Positions 1 through 8,313 of a stretch of 33,905 bases of DNA are shown one piece after another (position 1 is the stretch's first letter; the number at the start of each line of letters is the position of its first letter). Source of the stretch: Porticoccaceae bacterium (lineage in GTDB: Bacteria; Pseudomonadota; Gammaproteobacteria; Pseudomonadales; Porticoccaceae); contig JAQWUP010000025.1 of NCBI GenBank assembly GCA_029242085.1, positions 1 through 33,905 of the forward strand, read 5' to 3'. The notes beneath the pieces are model-generated. The model was not told where the DNA came from. It did no database searches and saw only the letters and a program-made list of their open reading frames with translations. Position numbers and translations under genes: made by a program.

Positions 1-149
1 CCCTCTTTCTCCTGAAAACTGGCTATAGGCTGAACCTCGGCATAGTCACCATAACTAGCAATGGCCGCAGTACAAAACACATAGGGCTGATCGAGCATCA
101 CAGGTGCCAAGCTTTGCAAAAGTGCTTTTAGATCTGTTTCACCCGACAT
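1..149 (-). CDS. ACT-domain protein (ACT_3/DUF2241-like), cut by window edge
   Basis: An open frame starts with ATG at 149-147 and runs off the left edge after about 49 codons, so the C-terminal part is missing. The N-terminus reads MSGETDLKALLQSLAPVM and continues with a QPYVFCTA stretch. This resembles the start of the small ACT-domain proteins of the DUF2241/ACT_3 family (usually about 130 residues), which are often found next to GNAT acetyltransferase genes. An AAGGA Shine-Dalgarno sequence lies about 8 bases upstream and overlaps the end of the preceding small gene, which stops 4 bases before this start. This suggests translational coupling in a three-gene unit led by the GNAT gene. ACT domains usually bind amino acids. 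Nothing more specific can be said for this member. Confidence 0.72.
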   Translation of the reverse strand, partial: MSGETDLKALLQSLAPVMLDQPYVFCTAAIASYGDYAEVQPIASFQEKE

Positions 150-153
150 AGTA

Positions 154-324
154 TTAATCCTTTGGCTTTGGTTTCGCAAAGCAAACAAATGGCACGGCAA
201 AAGGCCCGAATAACACAGCCATCCAACCCCAAAATCGAGTATTGGCGCCACGCTCTTTAGCTATTACGTAGCAGACATAGATGCAAAAAATATTAATCGC
301 CACCAGAATATAAGCCGTAATCAT
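154..324 (-). CDS. Small two-segment membrane protein, 56 residues
   Basis: The start codon overlaps the stop of the GNAT gene in an ATGA arrangement (bases 321-324), and the frame ends with TAA at 156-154. The 56-residue product begins MITAYILVAINIFCIYVCYV, a hydrophobic segment. A polar patch (AKERGANTR) follows, then a second hydrophobic stretch (FWGWMAVLFGPFAVPFVCFA) and a KPKPKD tail. Two short membrane helices joined by a basic loop are likely. The tight coupling on both sides (a 4-base overlap upstream and a 4-base gap to the ACT-domain gene downstream) argues that it is real rather than a chance frame. I do not recognise a family. The layout recalls small membrane proteins with a GxxxGPxA-like second helix, but no function can be assigned. 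Confidence 0.7.
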   Translation of the reverse strand: MITAYILVAINIFCIYVCYVIAKERGANTRFWGWMAVLFGPFAVPFVCFAKPKPKD

Positions 325-743
325 TGAGCCAGCTCTTCACGAAAATGGTAGCTGTTAATCGTAAAGCCCTGGGCAAAATAAAACTTATGGGCCTGATCGC
401 GCTGGGTACCAGAGTCAAGATGGAACCATTTACAACCTGCCGCCTGAGCTTCAGCACGAAGCCAGTCAATCATCTGCTGACCAAAGCCCTTTGAGCGTTG
501 CGCCTCGGCAGAGACTAAGTCATCCACATAACAGTGCTTGCCCATAAACAAATTACTGTAAATACGGTACCCAGCTGCCGCCACCACTTCAGCATCATGC
601 TCTATAAAGGCCAGACGAAAACCATCCTTTTCCATAGCACGAACCGTCGCCAAAAATTTGTCTTGTATAAGGTGGGGACGCAACTCAGCCAAAACATAAA
701 AACAGCGTTCTATTTCGCTATCGGTAATTGCTCGGCATGGCAT
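321..743 (-). CDS. GNAT family N-acetyltransferase
   Basis: This 140-residue protein has the length and layout of a single GNAT domain, which transfers an acetyl group from acetyl-CoA to an amine. The acetyl-CoA pyrophosphate loop (motif A) is visible as AQRSKGFGQQMIDWL near residues 82-96. Upstream of it, HCYVDDLVS forms the beta-4 strand. The C-terminal DQAHKFYFAQGF stretch matches the usual HxFYxxxGF ending. A good Shine-Dalgarno (GAGGTGA) supports the ATG at 743. The gene heads a compact unit with the 56-residue membrane protein and the ACT-domain protein. The substrate is unknown. The acetyltransferase fold is a firm call. Confidence 0.9.
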   Translation of the reverse strand: MPCRAITDSEIERCFYVLAELRPHLIQDKFLATVRAMEKDGFRLAFIEHDAEVVAAAGYRIYSNLFMGKHCYVDDLVSAEAQRSKGFGQQMIDWLRAEAQAAGCKWFHLDSGTQRDQAHKFYFAQGFTINSYHFREELAQ

Positions 744-1208
744 GCGTCACCTCTATTTAGTGTTTCATAGAACCGTATCATCTCATGGCAGCACAGTTGT
801 AAACAATGCTATTAATGCCCACCTGTTTGATCGTATCAGTAATCGCTTAATAGAAGCTCTGTAAATCAGCCCGCTCAAGATAAAGCATTTGGGTCGCATG
901 TAGCTGTGCATTTTCTAATTCGGTTATTTATTTTTTGCGAACCTAATAAATCCATTTCATTTTCTCCATTTGAATAGTTTTAAAACGTGTACCGCCGCAC
1001 ACCTCAAACTCACCGCGAGTTATTTTTCAGCCCGACCAGAAATATCAAGCCTCACGTTGGGACTTAATCGTGAAACCTAGCGCATTTTAATATGAGGTGT
1101 GGCTGCAAATTAGAGAGCGATCTCTACAGCCTGTAGACGGATGTATATTAAACGTAGACTAAATTATTGGCGGGCGAGCGCAGGATAAAGCAAAGTTGAA
1201 CCTAGCGC
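744..1208. other. 465-bp intergenic stretch without an intact gene
   Basis: No intact gene is seen. On the minus strand between 955 and 778 there are protein-like fragments broken by stops and a frame change (listed separately as a possible remnant). The rest (about 960-1208) shows only short palindromes such as CTACAGCCTGTAG near 1123-1135. The ten-base string AACCTAGCGC appears twice, near 1073 and near 1198. No convincing promoter or terminator was found. Confidence 0.5.
778..955 (-). pseudogene. Possible remnant of a small coiled-coil protein gene
   Basis: Reading the minus strand from an ATG at 955-953 gives MDLLGSQKINNRI. After a shift of frame near 921 the reading continues as ELENAQLHATQMLYLERADL and then QSFY. 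One in-frame TAA follows, then AITDTIKQVGINSIVYNCAAMR and a TGA at 780-778. The pieces have plausible amphipathic, coiled-coil-like composition and lie end to end, as expected for a decayed gene of 50-60 codons. No family was recognised, and chance cannot be excluded in sequence this short. Confidence 0.2.
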
Positions 1209-1526
1209 TCAAGAATCCTTACGAGGAATTTTGGCAAGACTATTAGCCCAAGGGCCAGTAGGTTTGGCGGCGGTACTATTATTCTTAATACTTGCGGCAG
1301 CGGGCTGGTTAGCAAAAGCAGCGATATAAAGGGCTTCAACCTTGTCTCGAGCCCAAGGCGTTCGACGCAGAAATTTCAGACTGGATTTTACTGATGGATT
1401 ACTTTTAAAGCAGTTTATATTGATATTGCGCGCCAGATATTCCCAGCCATAGCGCTTCTCAAGGCGCGTCACCACCTGCTCCAGAGTAATTCCATGAAGC
1501 GGGTTATTAGGTTGCGGGTCCGGCAT
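1209..1526 (-). CDS. VF530-family (DUF2132) DNA-binding-like protein
   Basis: The 105-residue product carries the complete core of the small VF530/DUF2132 family: [20 protein letters not shown], then [13 protein letters not shown], then the highly conserved [19 protein letters not shown] and KVEALY. The family is named after Vibrio fischeri VF530, whose structure suggested DNA binding; its cellular role is unknown. The C-terminal 30 residues (after about residue 75) are low-complexity, with basic and Ala/Asn-rich sequence. I chose the ATG at 1526, which has AGGG upstream and matches the usual family N-terminus. A GTG at 1544 would add six residues. The gene stands alone, with gaps of 465 and 213 bases to the flanking minus-strand genes. 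Confidence 0.85.
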   Translation of the reverse strand: MPDPQPNNPLHGITLEQVVTRLEKRYGWEYLARNININCFKSNPSVKSSLKFLRRTPWARDKVEALYIAAFANQPAAASIKNNSTAAKPTGPWANSLAKIPRKDS

Positions 1527-1669
1527 AGTTTGTCGCCCTGGCACTCAATATCATTGGAGCAACACTATACATCGATTTTAGCTGGGAGGCTCTTACACAG
1601 CACGAGATAGCCGAAGATGCCAGATGATTCCAGTTTTAAAAAGCTGGTGATGTTGATGTAGGAGACTTT

Positions 1670-1729
1670 ATGTATAGATTCCTTTCAGCAGAAATCGACA
1701 ATGTATGCTTTAAAGGTAGTTATAAATGA
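1670..1729 (+). CDS. Possible 19-codon small ORF with strong ribosome-binding site
   Basis: In the 213-bp gap between two minus-strand genes there is a plus-strand ATG at 1670. It is preceded five bases upstream by AGGAG, a near-ideal Shine-Dalgarno sequence. The frame encodes MYRFLSAEIDNVCFKGSYK and ends with TGA at 1727-1729. It could be a genuine microprotein, the start of a decayed gene, or coincidence. Only the ribosome-binding site supports it. Confidence 0.2.
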   Translation: MYRFLSAEIDNVCFKGSYK

Positions 1730-1757
1730 GGCAAAAATACTGAATTTCGGTAGTGGT

Positions 1758-2048
1758 TTACGAGGCGGCTAAGCGCTCTGTTTGGCATTCTGACGAACCC
1801 ATCTCAAACTCACGGCAGATCCAGGGGCGGTTGTCATAAATAGTGCACAACATCGTACGACGGTCCACTGCGGAGCACCAGCCGTCCTCTAGGCGGGCCA
1901 TAGTTTCAGCTCCCCAGCGATCGGTTTTAATGTGCTCTGCTGGCACGCCAGTGTCGGTAATCAGCATGACCTCCAGCTTACAGCAGGCGGCTTTGCAGCT
2001 AGAACAGCTAATACTGGCGTCATGCAGGTTTTTCAGATCAATGGTCAT
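1758..2048 (-). CDS. YkgJ-type cysteine-cluster (Zn/Fe-chelating) protein
   Basis: The 96-residue product has the cysteine spacing of the YkgJ/CxxCxxxCC family of putative zinc- or iron-chelating proteins. There is an N-terminal CSSCKAACC cluster (residues about 15-23), then WCSAVDRRTMLCTIYDNRPWIC and a final cysteine in SSEC. The CTIYDNRPWICREF motif is diagnostic for the family. The biochemical function is not established; metal binding is inferred from the cysteines. The gene starts 9 bases after the stop of ppnP and is probably cotranscribed with it. It follows no strong Shine-Dalgarno of its own, so translational coupling is likely. Confidence 0.88.
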   Translation of the reverse strand: MTIDLKNLHDASISCSSCKAACCKLEVMLITDTGVPAEHIKTDRWGAETMARLEDGWCSAVDRRTMLCTIYDNRPWICREFEMGSSECQTERLAAS

Positions 2049-2057
2049 CGCCAGAAG

Positions 2058-2372
2058 TCAGGCGAAATATGAACAGCAGTAATTAGTAATCTCGTGCACC
2101 TTCACGCCAAATTTGGCATTGGCGGAAACCTCAAAAGACATACCTCCAGTGATACTGATCCAGTCAGAGGCTTCAGGCAACAATACATCCATCGCGCCAG
2201 AGGAGATCTCCATAAGTTCCTGCACATCAGTTCCAAACTCATATTCGCCGGGCAGCATAACCCCGAGAGTCTTCTTAGTGCCATCGGCAAAAATGATTGT
2301 TCGGCTGATCACCTGGCCATCAAAATAAACATTGGCTTCTTTGGCGACTGATACATGGGTAAATTCGGACAT
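2058..2372 (-). CDS. ppnP: Pyrimidine/purine nucleoside phosphorylase PpnP
   Basis: The 104-residue protein matches the YaiE/DUF1255 family, now known as PpnP. It is a small single-domain cupin that splits a broad range of nucleosides with phosphate to the base and ribose 1-phosphate. Family signatures visible are KEANVYFDGQVISRTIIFADG, the central LGVMLPGEYEFGT, and the C-terminal FEVSANAKFGVKV. The last ten residues (NYCCSYFA region) extend beyond the roughly 94-residue E. coli protein. An AAGG sequence upstream supports the ATG at 2372. It is followed after 9 bases by the YkgJ-type gene. Confidence 0.93.
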   Translation of the reverse strand: MSEFTHVSVAKEANVYFDGQVISRTIIFADGTKKTLGVMLPGEYEFGTDVQELMEISSGAMDVLLPEASDWISITGGMSFEVSANAKFGVKVHEITNYCCSYFA

Positions 2373-2397
2373 CGGGGTAATAACCTTTTATAAGTAT

Positions 2398-2940
2398 TTA
2401 TGGCAGCCGACAAAAGCCTTGAGAAGGAACATCAAGTGCACTGTTGAACTTGCTGGATAGATTCTGAAAGGCCACCAGACCCGTCAGTTCGACGATGGTA
2501 TCATCATCAAATACAGATTTTAAGCGCTGCATTAAATCATCCGTTACCTGTCGATCGGAATAGGTAATGGCTTCGGCATATTCGAGCGCCAGCCTCTCAG
2601 TGGCATTAAAATTATCCGATTGCTGCCACTGTTCAAGTGCCTCTACTTTTTCCATAGAGCCCGCCCGATTAGCCAGTGTCATCGCATTAATATCCACACA
2701 AAAGGCACACCAGTTAATCTGTGATACTCGCACCGTCACCAGAGAGCGCAGAACGGGGTTTAAGGGCGAGTGTCTGCGGTCGAGCACACCATACAAAATA
2801 GCCACCGCTGCAAAGAGCTTAGGCACGCGCCCCCAAAGTAAACCCGGATCGAGCACAGCGCCATATTTACGCCGTTGATTCCAAAAGAACGGCCGGAGCC
2901 AGAAGGGGTATTTTGCTAAGGGTTTCACTGGAACTCGCAT
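2398..2940 (-). CDS. Carboxymuconolactone decarboxylase / AhpD-like protein
   Basis: The protein is 180 residues long if translation starts at the ATG at 2940. An in-frame ATG at 3018 would add 26 residues and overlap the upstream gene, and I consider it less likely. The CMD/AhpD-like fold is indicated by the redox motif WCAFCVDINA at about residues 77-86, followed by the helical region ALEQWQQSD and AERLALEYAEAIT. AhpD-type peroxidases use CxxC plus a histidine. Here the position is Asn, as in many CMD members of unknown substrate. The N-terminal stretch YPFWLRPFFWNQRRKYG is typical of a proteobacterial subgroup. It may act on peroxides or lactone-type substrates; the exact activity is unknown. 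Confidence 0.82.
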   Translation of the reverse strand: MRVPVKPLAKYPFWLRPFFWNQRRKYGAVLDPGLLWGRVPKLFAAVAILYGVLDRRHSPLNPVLRSLVTVRVSQINWCAFCVDINAMTLANRAGSMEKVEALEQWQQSDNFNATERLALEYAEAITYSDRQVTDDLMQRLKSVFDDDTIVELTGLVAFQNLSSKFNSALDVPSQGFCRLP

Positions 2941-2992
2941 AATGATTTGCCCATACGAAAATAAGATTTTAGCGGCCGACCATGAACCGCGC

Positions 2993-3919
2993 TTAAAGCG
3001 GTAGGCGCACGCCTTCAACGGCTATATTAAAGCCCTTAGACTTTACATAGTTAGTTTCTTCACTGTTTGGATTCAACAATGGGTTGGTATGATTCATATG
3101 AATAAACCACACCTTATTGCGCTCCTGTAGCGGCAATTCGCTTAAAGCCTGCATGGTTTCAGTAACCAGTGGATGCGGGACTTTAGACATATCTCGACCC
3201 GGCAATTCGCCATCACCATAGAAAGTTGCATCAAGTAAGGCGTAGTCGACCGTTTTAATAATCTGCGCAATATCCGTTTCCCAAATCGACCACTTATTAA
3301 TATCTGGGATAAACAGCGCCGACTTATTGGCACCCTTAATCACATAGCCCACGGTCTCGGAAAACTCATCGCGGTGAGGCACCAACAAAGGAGTAATAGA
3401 CACACCGGCAAGCGCCACCGCGCGATTGTGTTGCAGCGGTTTCAGCATGATATTGTTGTATTCAACTAGCTGACGCCAGGGGCCATTGGTGCGCAGATAG
3501 GCTTGCATACGAGGCATCGCATACACCGGCACTTGTTGAGCACCCATGGCTTCATGACCAAAAAACATCAGACCCGCATAGTGGCCGATATGAGCATGGG
3601 TAAGGAAAACACCATTGAGCACATACTCCGCAGACGGTGCCTCTAGCTCAAGAGTATAGAGTTGCGCGGGAAGATTGGGCGTTGCCTCGAAAAGCGTTTT
3701 GGTTTGAGCCACAGAATCGATCAATGCAATAGATGTGGCGCCACGACGCAGTGCAGGATTCTCCCAGCCGGGCATGCAATGGGCCTTATAACAACCAGCC
3801 TGCGGGTATCCGGCGTCCTGAGCCACACCTAGTACATAGAGATACGCACCATCAGGTTTTGCGCTTACTGCGCTAGTAATTAGGATTGAGAAAATAAATA
3901 GAAGGCGTTTTAGCATCAT
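2993..3919 (-). CDS. PqqB-like metallo-beta-lactamase-fold protein, exported
   Basis: The 308-residue protein begins with a clear signal peptide (KRLLFIFSILITSAVSA, cleavage near residue 20), so it is probably periplasmic. The rest resembles the PqqB-related branch of the metallo-beta-lactamase superfamily. LYVLGVAQDAGYPQAGC lies near residues 27-43, and the metal-binding loop is LTHAHIGHYAG at 107-117. VPHRDE and DATFYGDGE follow as later metal-site segments, and IHMNHTNPL comes near the C-terminus. The metal motif is H108-x-H110-x-G112-H113: the Asp of the classical HxHxDH is replaced by Gly. No other pqq genes are nearby, so a role in PQQ synthesis is not implied. The substrate is unknown. 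Confidence 0.82.
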   Translation of the reverse strand: MMLKRLLFIFSILITSAVSAKPDGAYLYVLGVAQDAGYPQAGCYKAHCMPGWENPALRRGATSIALIDSVAQTKTLFEATPNLPAQLYTLELEAPSAEYVLNGVFLTHAHIGHYAGLMFFGHEAMGAQQVPVYAMPRMQAYLRTNGPWRQLVEYNNIMLKPLQHNRAVALAGVSITPLLVPHRDEFSETVGYVIKGANKSALFIPDINKWSIWETDIAQIIKTVDYALLDATFYGDGELPGRDMSKVPHPLVTETMQALSELPLQERNKVWFIHMNHTNPLLNPNSEETNYVKSKGFNIAVEGVRLPL

Positions 3920-3947
3920 TGATGAAAACCTCAGCTGCGGGCAGACT

Positions 3948-4337
3948 CTACTGTGCAGCCTGCAACATAGCGCCCATATTATGATGAATAATACTCACCG
4001 CTTTAAGCGGGCGAACCATCACTTTAAATTCAGTAATTAAGCCAGCGTCATTCCAGCTAATCATGTCGACTCCATTGACCTTAACGCCTTGAATCTCAAC
4101 CTCAAATTCTAAAATAGCCTGACCCTCGCCATGCACTTCGCGAACATAGGTAAAGCTCTCATTGAAAAAAACATCAAATGCCGCACTCAGATATTTACCC
4201 GTAATGGCCTTACCGATCTGAGGAGTATGAACCACCGGCGAGTGAAATACTGCGTCTTCATCGAGCAGATTATAAAGGCCTTCCACATCTCGATCTTTAG
4301 CCACCTGATGCCAAGTGGTCATAGTGTCTATACTCAT
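3948..4337 (-). CDS. NTF2-like / SnoaL-type protein
   Basis: The 129-residue protein has the pattern of the NTF2-like alpha+beta-barrel superfamily. An N-terminal helix is followed by VEGLYNLLDEDAVFHSPVVH, then a helical middle (KYLSAAFDVFFN). The strands end with ILEFEVEIQGVKVNGVDMISWNDAGLITEFKVMVRPLKA, the usual SnoaL-like finish. Such proteins include isomerases, hydrolases and ligand-binding proteins, and no catalytic set can be assigned here. It lies 6 bases downstream of the MAPEG gene and 28 bases upstream of the PqqB-like gene, probably in one operon. Confidence 0.85.
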   Translation of the reverse strand: MSIDTMTTWHQVAKDRDVEGLYNLLDEDAVFHSPVVHTPQIGKAITGKYLSAAFDVFFNESFTYVREVHGEGQAILEFEVEIQGVKVNGVDMISWNDAGLITEFKVMVRPLKAVSIIHHNMGAMLQAAQ

Positions 4338-4343
4338 AATCCG

Positions 4344-4751
4344 CTATCCCACCAACATTATAAATTGAACCCACATAATCAACAGCGTGAGAACCGATAA
4401 TGCAAACACCATAAAGCGGTGCATCACATAGTTGTAACTCACATGGATAATAGTATGCATCAGACGCAAAGCCACATAGAGCCACGCCAAATTGAGCAGC
4501 AGCGCATGATTGATCTCTAGGGTAATTACCAACACAGCCAGCAGATAAAATAGCACCGGAACTTCCAATAAATTAGCAAAATTGCGTCCGATCTTTTGCA
4601 CATAGTCCGGCGGTGTATCGCCCGACAGCAGCACATAGTATTTGGGATTAATCTGTTTGCGGCGAACACTGATAAGTCGGGAGGTGCCAGTGGCGAAGGC
4701 CATGATAAAGGTCAGTATAACGAGGCAAAAAACAGGGTAGATAATAGCCAT
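4344..4751 (-). CDS. MAPEG family membrane protein
   Basis: The 135-residue protein has four predicted membrane helices: IIYPVFCLVILTFIMAFATG near residues 3-22, the helix around VPVLFYLLAVLVITLEI, HALLLNLAWLYVALRLMHTI, and the C-terminal MVFALSVLTLLIMWVQFIML. The segment FANLLEVPVLFYLLA with LRLMHTIIH is the usual MAPEG signature. MAPEG proteins are membrane enzymes related to glutathione transferases and eicosanoid synthases; bacterial members are mostly uncharacterised. It is the first gene of the minus-strand run down to the CMD-like gene, after a 246-bp gap holding the fba terminator. Confidence 0.87.
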   Translation of the reverse strand: MAIIYPVFCLVILTFIMAFATGTSRLISVRRKQINPKYYVLLSGDTPPDYVQKIGRNFANLLEVPVLFYLLAVLVITLEINHALLLNLAWLYVALRLMHTIIHVSYNYVMHRFMVFALSVLTLLIMWVQFIMLVG

Positions 4752-4956
4752 GCTTGTAGTCTCTTGTAATAATTTTAAGAAAGGTGGAACACAGAATTAG
4801 TCTGCCCACCAGCAGTGTGATTGTAAAGCTTTAGTCGCCATGGACTGATGCTAGAATAATAGCCAACTTGTCAGAGGGCAGTACTCAACTACAGTAAAGC
4901 ACCACATGTTTTCGGCTGGGTATCTACATTGCTGTAATAGAATTCTGCTGGCATAA

Positions 4957-4980
4957 AAAAGGGCACCTAAGTGCCCTTTT
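4957..4980 (-). terminator. Intrinsic terminator of the tkt-epd-pgk-fba operon
   Basis: A perfect 10-bp stem AAAAGGGCAC / GTGCCCTTTT with the four-base loop CTAA begins 17 bases beyond the fba stop. On the minus strand it is followed by a run of T residues (complement of the A run at 4955-4960). The flanking A/T runs on both sides could let it also work from the plus strand. Confidence 0.9.
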
Positions 4981-4997
4981 CGCTTAACAAGTATTGC

Positions 4998-6062
4998 CTA
5001 GTTTATTTTAGGATCAAGCTCACCGCTATCATAGCGGCCAGTCATCGCATCTAAACCCAAGGCTCTAATCTTGCTAGCATTGCCTGCCGTGCCAAAGGCC
5101 TCATACCGGGCCACCGCAATATCTTTCATCGCGGTTATGGTCTCTTTAAGATAGGAACGCGGATCAAAGGCCGCTGGATTTTCTGCTAGATACCGGCGCA
5201 CTGCGCCAGTTGATGCCAGACGCAGGTCGGTGTCTATATTGATTTTACGCACGCCGTGTTTGATGCCTTCACAAATTTGTTCGACTGGTACACCGTAGGT
5301 CTCGGGTATTTCGCCGCCGTACTGATTGATGATGGCTAACCATTCTTGAGGTACGGATGATGAGCCGTGCATAACAAGGTGAGTGCCGGGAATACGTTTA
5401 TTAATTTCTTTGATGCGGTCGATGGCGAGAATATCACCAGTCGGTGGGCGGCTAAACTTATAGGCGCCATGGCTGGTGCCACAGGCGATGGCCAGTGCGT
5501 CACAGTGAGTTTTGGAGACAAAGTCTGCCGCTTCTTCCGGGTCCGTGAGCATCTGATCATGGGTGAGGATGCCCTCTGCGCCAACGCCATCTTCTTCGCC
5601 GGCCTGTCCTGTTTCTAATGAGCCCAGACAACCGAGCTCTCCTTCAACAGAGACACCACAGGCATGAGCCATTTCAACAGTACGCCTAGTAACGTCTACA
5701 TTATATTCATAACTTGATGGCGTTTTGCCATCTTCCATTAATGAACCGTCCATCATCACCGAAGTAAAGCCAAGTTGAATGGAGCGCTGGCAGATTGCTG
5801 GGCTGGTGCCATGATCCTGATGCACACAGACCGGAATATCTGGCCATTCTTCTACCGCGGCTTGAATCAGGTGCCGTAAAAATGGTGCGCCGGCATATTT
5901 GCGCGCACCAGCCGAAGCCTGAACGATCACTGGGCTATCGGTCTGTTCAGCGGCCAGCATAATCGCGCGCATCTGTTCTAAATTGTTTACATTAAATGCG
6001 GGTACACCATAATTATGTTCCGCTGCATGATCGAGCAGCTGTCGCAATGATATTAGAGCCAT
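4998..6062 (-). CDS. fba: Fructose-bisphosphate aldolase, class II (Calvin-cycle subtype)
   Basis: The enzyme is 354 residues long. It reversibly cleaves fructose 1,6-bisphosphate to dihydroxyacetone phosphate and glyceraldehyde 3-phosphate in glycolysis and gluconeogenesis. Class II features are visible: the catalytic Asp and zinc-ligand His in VHQDHG (D83, H84), [16 protein letters not shown], and [14 protein letters not shown], the signature of the longer Calvin-cycle subtype. [14 protein letters not shown] and [10 protein letters not shown] follow, then the phosphate-binding [12 protein letters not shown] strong Shine-Dalgarno (GGAGGG, with AAGGA nearer the start) supports the ATG at 6062. 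It is the last gene of the tkt-epd-pgk-fba operon, 33 bases after pgk. The subtype name does not imply carbon fixation; the same form occurs in pseudomonads. Confidence 0.97.
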   Translation of the reverse strand: MALISLRQLLDHAAEHNYGVPAFNVNNLEQMRAIMLAAEQTDSPVIVQASAGARKYAGAPFLRHLIQAAVEEWPDIPVCVHQDHGTSPAICQRSIQLGFTSVMMDGSLMEDGKTPSSYEYNVDVTRRTVEMAHACGVSVEGELGCLGSLETGQAGEEDGVGAEGILTHDQMLTDPEEAADFVSKTHCDALAIACGTSHGAYKFSRPPTGDILAIDRIKEINKRIPGTHLVMHGSSSVPQEWLAIINQYGGEIPETYGVPVEQICEGIKHGVRKINIDTDLRLASTGAVRRYLAENPAAFDPRSYLKETITAMKDIAVARYEAFGTAGNASKIRALGLDAMTGRYDSGELDPKIN

Positions 6063-6095
6063 GTCCTTTTCCCTCCGTTAGATCCAATAATTCTT

Positions 6096-7262
6096 TTAGC
6101 CATTTGCACGCTGTTCAAGGATTGCAACAGCGGGTAATTCTTTACCTTCAACATATTCTAAAAAGGCGCCTCCGCCTGTTGAAATATAGGAAACTTGCTC
6201 AGTGATTGCGTATTTATCCACAGCAGCAAGTGTATCTCCGCCGCCCGCGATTGAAAAACCTGAGCTTTTGGCGATGGCGAGAGCCAGTGTTTTTGTGCCT
6301 TCTGCAAATTGATCAAACTCAAAAACACCCACCGGACCATTCCAAATGATAGTGCCCATTGAAGCGATGATAGCGGCCAAATTTTTGGCGGAGTCTGGGC
6401 CTATATCAAAAATCATATCGTCATCAGCAACATCGTCCACAGACTTTATCACTGCCTCTGCCGTTTCTGAAAATGCTTTGCCGACCACTACATCGGTTGG
6501 CAGTGGGATATTGACCTTTTTCATCAGGGCTTGGGCAGCTGGGATTAGATCCTGTTCACACAATGATTTTCCCACATTCTTGCCCGCGGCTGCTAAAAAG
6601 GTATTGGCGATACCACCACCGACAATGAGTTGATCGACTTTGTCGGCCAGTGTTTCTAATACCATTAATTTGGTGGATACTTTTGAGCCACCAACAATAG
6701 CGGTTACTGGTGGTGTTGGCGCTGCCAAGGCTTTTTCCAACGCTTCTAGCTCTTTGGCCAAAAGCGGTCCTGCACAGGCAATGGGCGCGTATTTAGCCAC
6801 ACCATGGGTTGAGGCCTGGGCGCGGTGAGATGTGCCAAAGGCGTCCATCACGAAAACATCGCAGAGTTTGGCATAGGCTTTGGCGAGGTTGTCGTCGTTG
6901 TTTTTTTCGCCTGGATTAAAGCGTACATTTTCCAGCATGACGATGGCGCCGTCGGCAATGTCTAAGCCATTGGTCCAACTTTGTTCTACTGCTACTGGCT
7001 GGCCGAGCAATTCCCCTAAATGCGCTGCGACTGGTTTCATGCTGAAATTATTATCGTACTCCCCTTCGGTGGGGCGTCCTAGGTGGGACATCAGGATAAT
7101 GCTTGCACCTGCCTCTAGGGCCAACTTAATGGTGGGTAGTGCTGCTTTGATTCTGGCGTCACTGGATACTTTGCCATCTTTGATCGGTACATTGAGATCT
7201 TCGCGGATCAGAACGCGTTTTCCTGCTAGTGTTTGGTCAATCATTAACTTGACGGTCATCAT
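6096..7262 (-). CDS. pgk: Phosphoglycerate kinase
   Basis: The 388-residue protein has the normal bacterial PGK length. It transfers phosphate between 1,3-bisphosphoglycerate and ADP. Visible features include the N-terminal [14 protein letters not shown] substrate loop, SHLGRPTEG, and the [11 protein letters not shown] signature. [27 protein letters not shown] and the nucleotide-binding [16 protein letters not shown] follow, ending with GGGDTLAAV and STGGGAFLE. The start could be either of two adjacent ATG codons (7262 or 7259). It lies 25 bases after epd and 33 bases before fba, so one transcript is likely. Confidence 0.97.
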   Translation of the reverse strand: MMTVKLMIDQTLAGKRVLIREDLNVPIKDGKVSSDARIKAALPTIKLALEAGASIILMSHLGRPTEGEYDNNFSMKPVAAHLGELLGQPVAVEQSWTNGLDIADGAIVMLENVRFNPGEKNNDDNLAKAYAKLCDVFVMDAFGTSHRAQASTHGVAKYAPIACAGPLLAKELEALEKALAAPTPPVTAIVGGSKVSTKLMVLETLADKVDQLIVGGGIANTFLAAAGKNVGKSLCEQDLIPAAQALMKKVNIPLPTDVVVGKAFSETAEAVIKSVDDVADDDMIFDIGPDSAKNLAAIIASMGTIIWNGPVGVFEFDQFAEGTKTLALAIAKSSGFSIAGGGDTLAAVDKYAITEQVSYISTGGGAFLEYVEGKELPAVAILEQRANG

Positions 7263-7287
7263 AATCCTTAATGCTGGTGAGAGGTCA

Positions 7288-8313
7288 TTACTGGTTGGCT
7301 GGCTGGAACCCGTGCCAGCTTAATAAGGTGTCGAGCATTCTGTTGGCGTAACCCCATTCGTTGTCGAACCAAATTAATACTTTGACTAATTTTTGCTGAC
7401 TTACCCTAGTCTGACTGGCGTCGACAATGCCACTGCGCGGGTCATGGTTAAAGTCACAGGAGGCAAGTGGCTCTTCGGTATAGCCCAACACGCCGTCAAG
7501 ATTACCATCGGCGGCCTCAGCCAATGCGGCGTTAACGGCAGCTGTATCAACCTTGGTATTTAGCATGATGGATAGATCAATTGCTGAAACATTAACCGTC
7601 GGCACACGCATAGCCTGAGCCTGGAAACGTCCCGTAAGTTCTGGCATCAGACGATCAATCCCTAAAGCGAGACCTGTGTCCACGGGTATAATGGATTGCA
7701 TGGCGGCACGGGTTTTGCGCAGATCGGTGTGGTGATAAGCATCAATCACTGGCTGATCATTCATCGCCGAGTGAATGGTGGTAATGACCCCCCCGTCCAC
7801 ACCAAAGGCATCGTGCAGCACCTTTATGACGGGTACCACGCAGTTGGTTGAGCAGGATGCGGCAGAAACAATGGTTTCATCACCGGTTAAAATTTGTTGA
7901 TTGATACCGTAGACAATAGTGGCATCGACTGTGGGCTCGGCTGGCTGAGAAAACAGCACCCTCTTAGCGCCACTGCTTATATGTTGCTCGGCGGTCTCAC
8001 GATCAGTAAATGTTCCACTGCATTCCAGCACTACATCGACCCCGAGTTCACCCCAAGGCAACTGCCATAATTGCTTTTCATGAAGAATGTGAATATCGTC
8101 GCCATTGACTGTAAGTAAGCCCTCACTATCACTTATAGTGCCAGAGAAACGGCCATGAGTTGAGTCATAGCGGGTTAAATGGGCGATTGTCTTACTGTCG
8201 GCGGGCTCGTTAATAGCCACAACCTGCACTCGCTCACGAGCCCCCGACTCATACAGGGCTCGCAAAACCGAGCGGCCTATTCGGCCATAGCCATTAATGG
8301 CTATACGAATCAT
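7288..8313 (-). CDS. epd: D-erythrose-4-phosphate dehydrogenase (GAPDH family)
   Basis: The 341-residue protein is a GAPDH-fold dehydrogenase with the NAD-binding [19 protein letters not shown] start, catalytic Cys154 in AASCSTNC and His181 in TTIHSAM. Several stretches resemble Epd more than glycolytic Gap[65 protein letters not shown] and [13 protein letters not shown]. Epd oxidises erythrose 4-phosphate to 4-phosphoerythronate, the first step of DXP-dependent PLP synthesis. The location between tkt, whose product pool includes erythrose 4-phosphate, and pgk fits the pseudomonad order. The start codon overlaps the tkt stop by one base (TAATG), so translation is coupled. A GAPDH activity cannot be excluded from sequence alone. 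Confidence 0.85.
   Translation of the reverse strand: MIRIAINGYGRIGRSVLRALYESGARERVQVVAINEPADSKTIAHLTRYDSTHGRFSGTISDSEGLLTVNGDDIHILHEKQLWQLPWGELGVDVVLECSGTFTDRETAEQHISSGAKRVLFSQPAEPTVDATIVYGINQQILTGDETIVSAASCSTNCVVPVIKVLHDAFGVDGGVITTIHSAMNDQPVIDAYHHTDLRKTRAAMQSIIPVDTGLALGIDRLMPELTGRFQAQAMRVPTVNVSAIDLSIMLNTKVDTAAVNAALAEAADGNLDGVLGYTEEPLASCDFNHDPRSGIVDASQTRVSQQKLVKVLIWFDNEWGYANRMLDTLLSWHGFQPANQ

Noticed and set aside
1190..1205. GTTGAAC resembling an integron attC core site
   Set aside because: No matching RYYYAAC partner at the right distance and no cassette-like genes or integrase nearby.
5996..6205. Any CRISPR, prophage, IS element, tRNA or rRNA in the window
   Set aside because: I looked for repeat-spacer patterns, transposase or integrase motifs, and tRNA cloverleaf signatures throughout and saw none; frames such as this one are antisense to fba and pgk.
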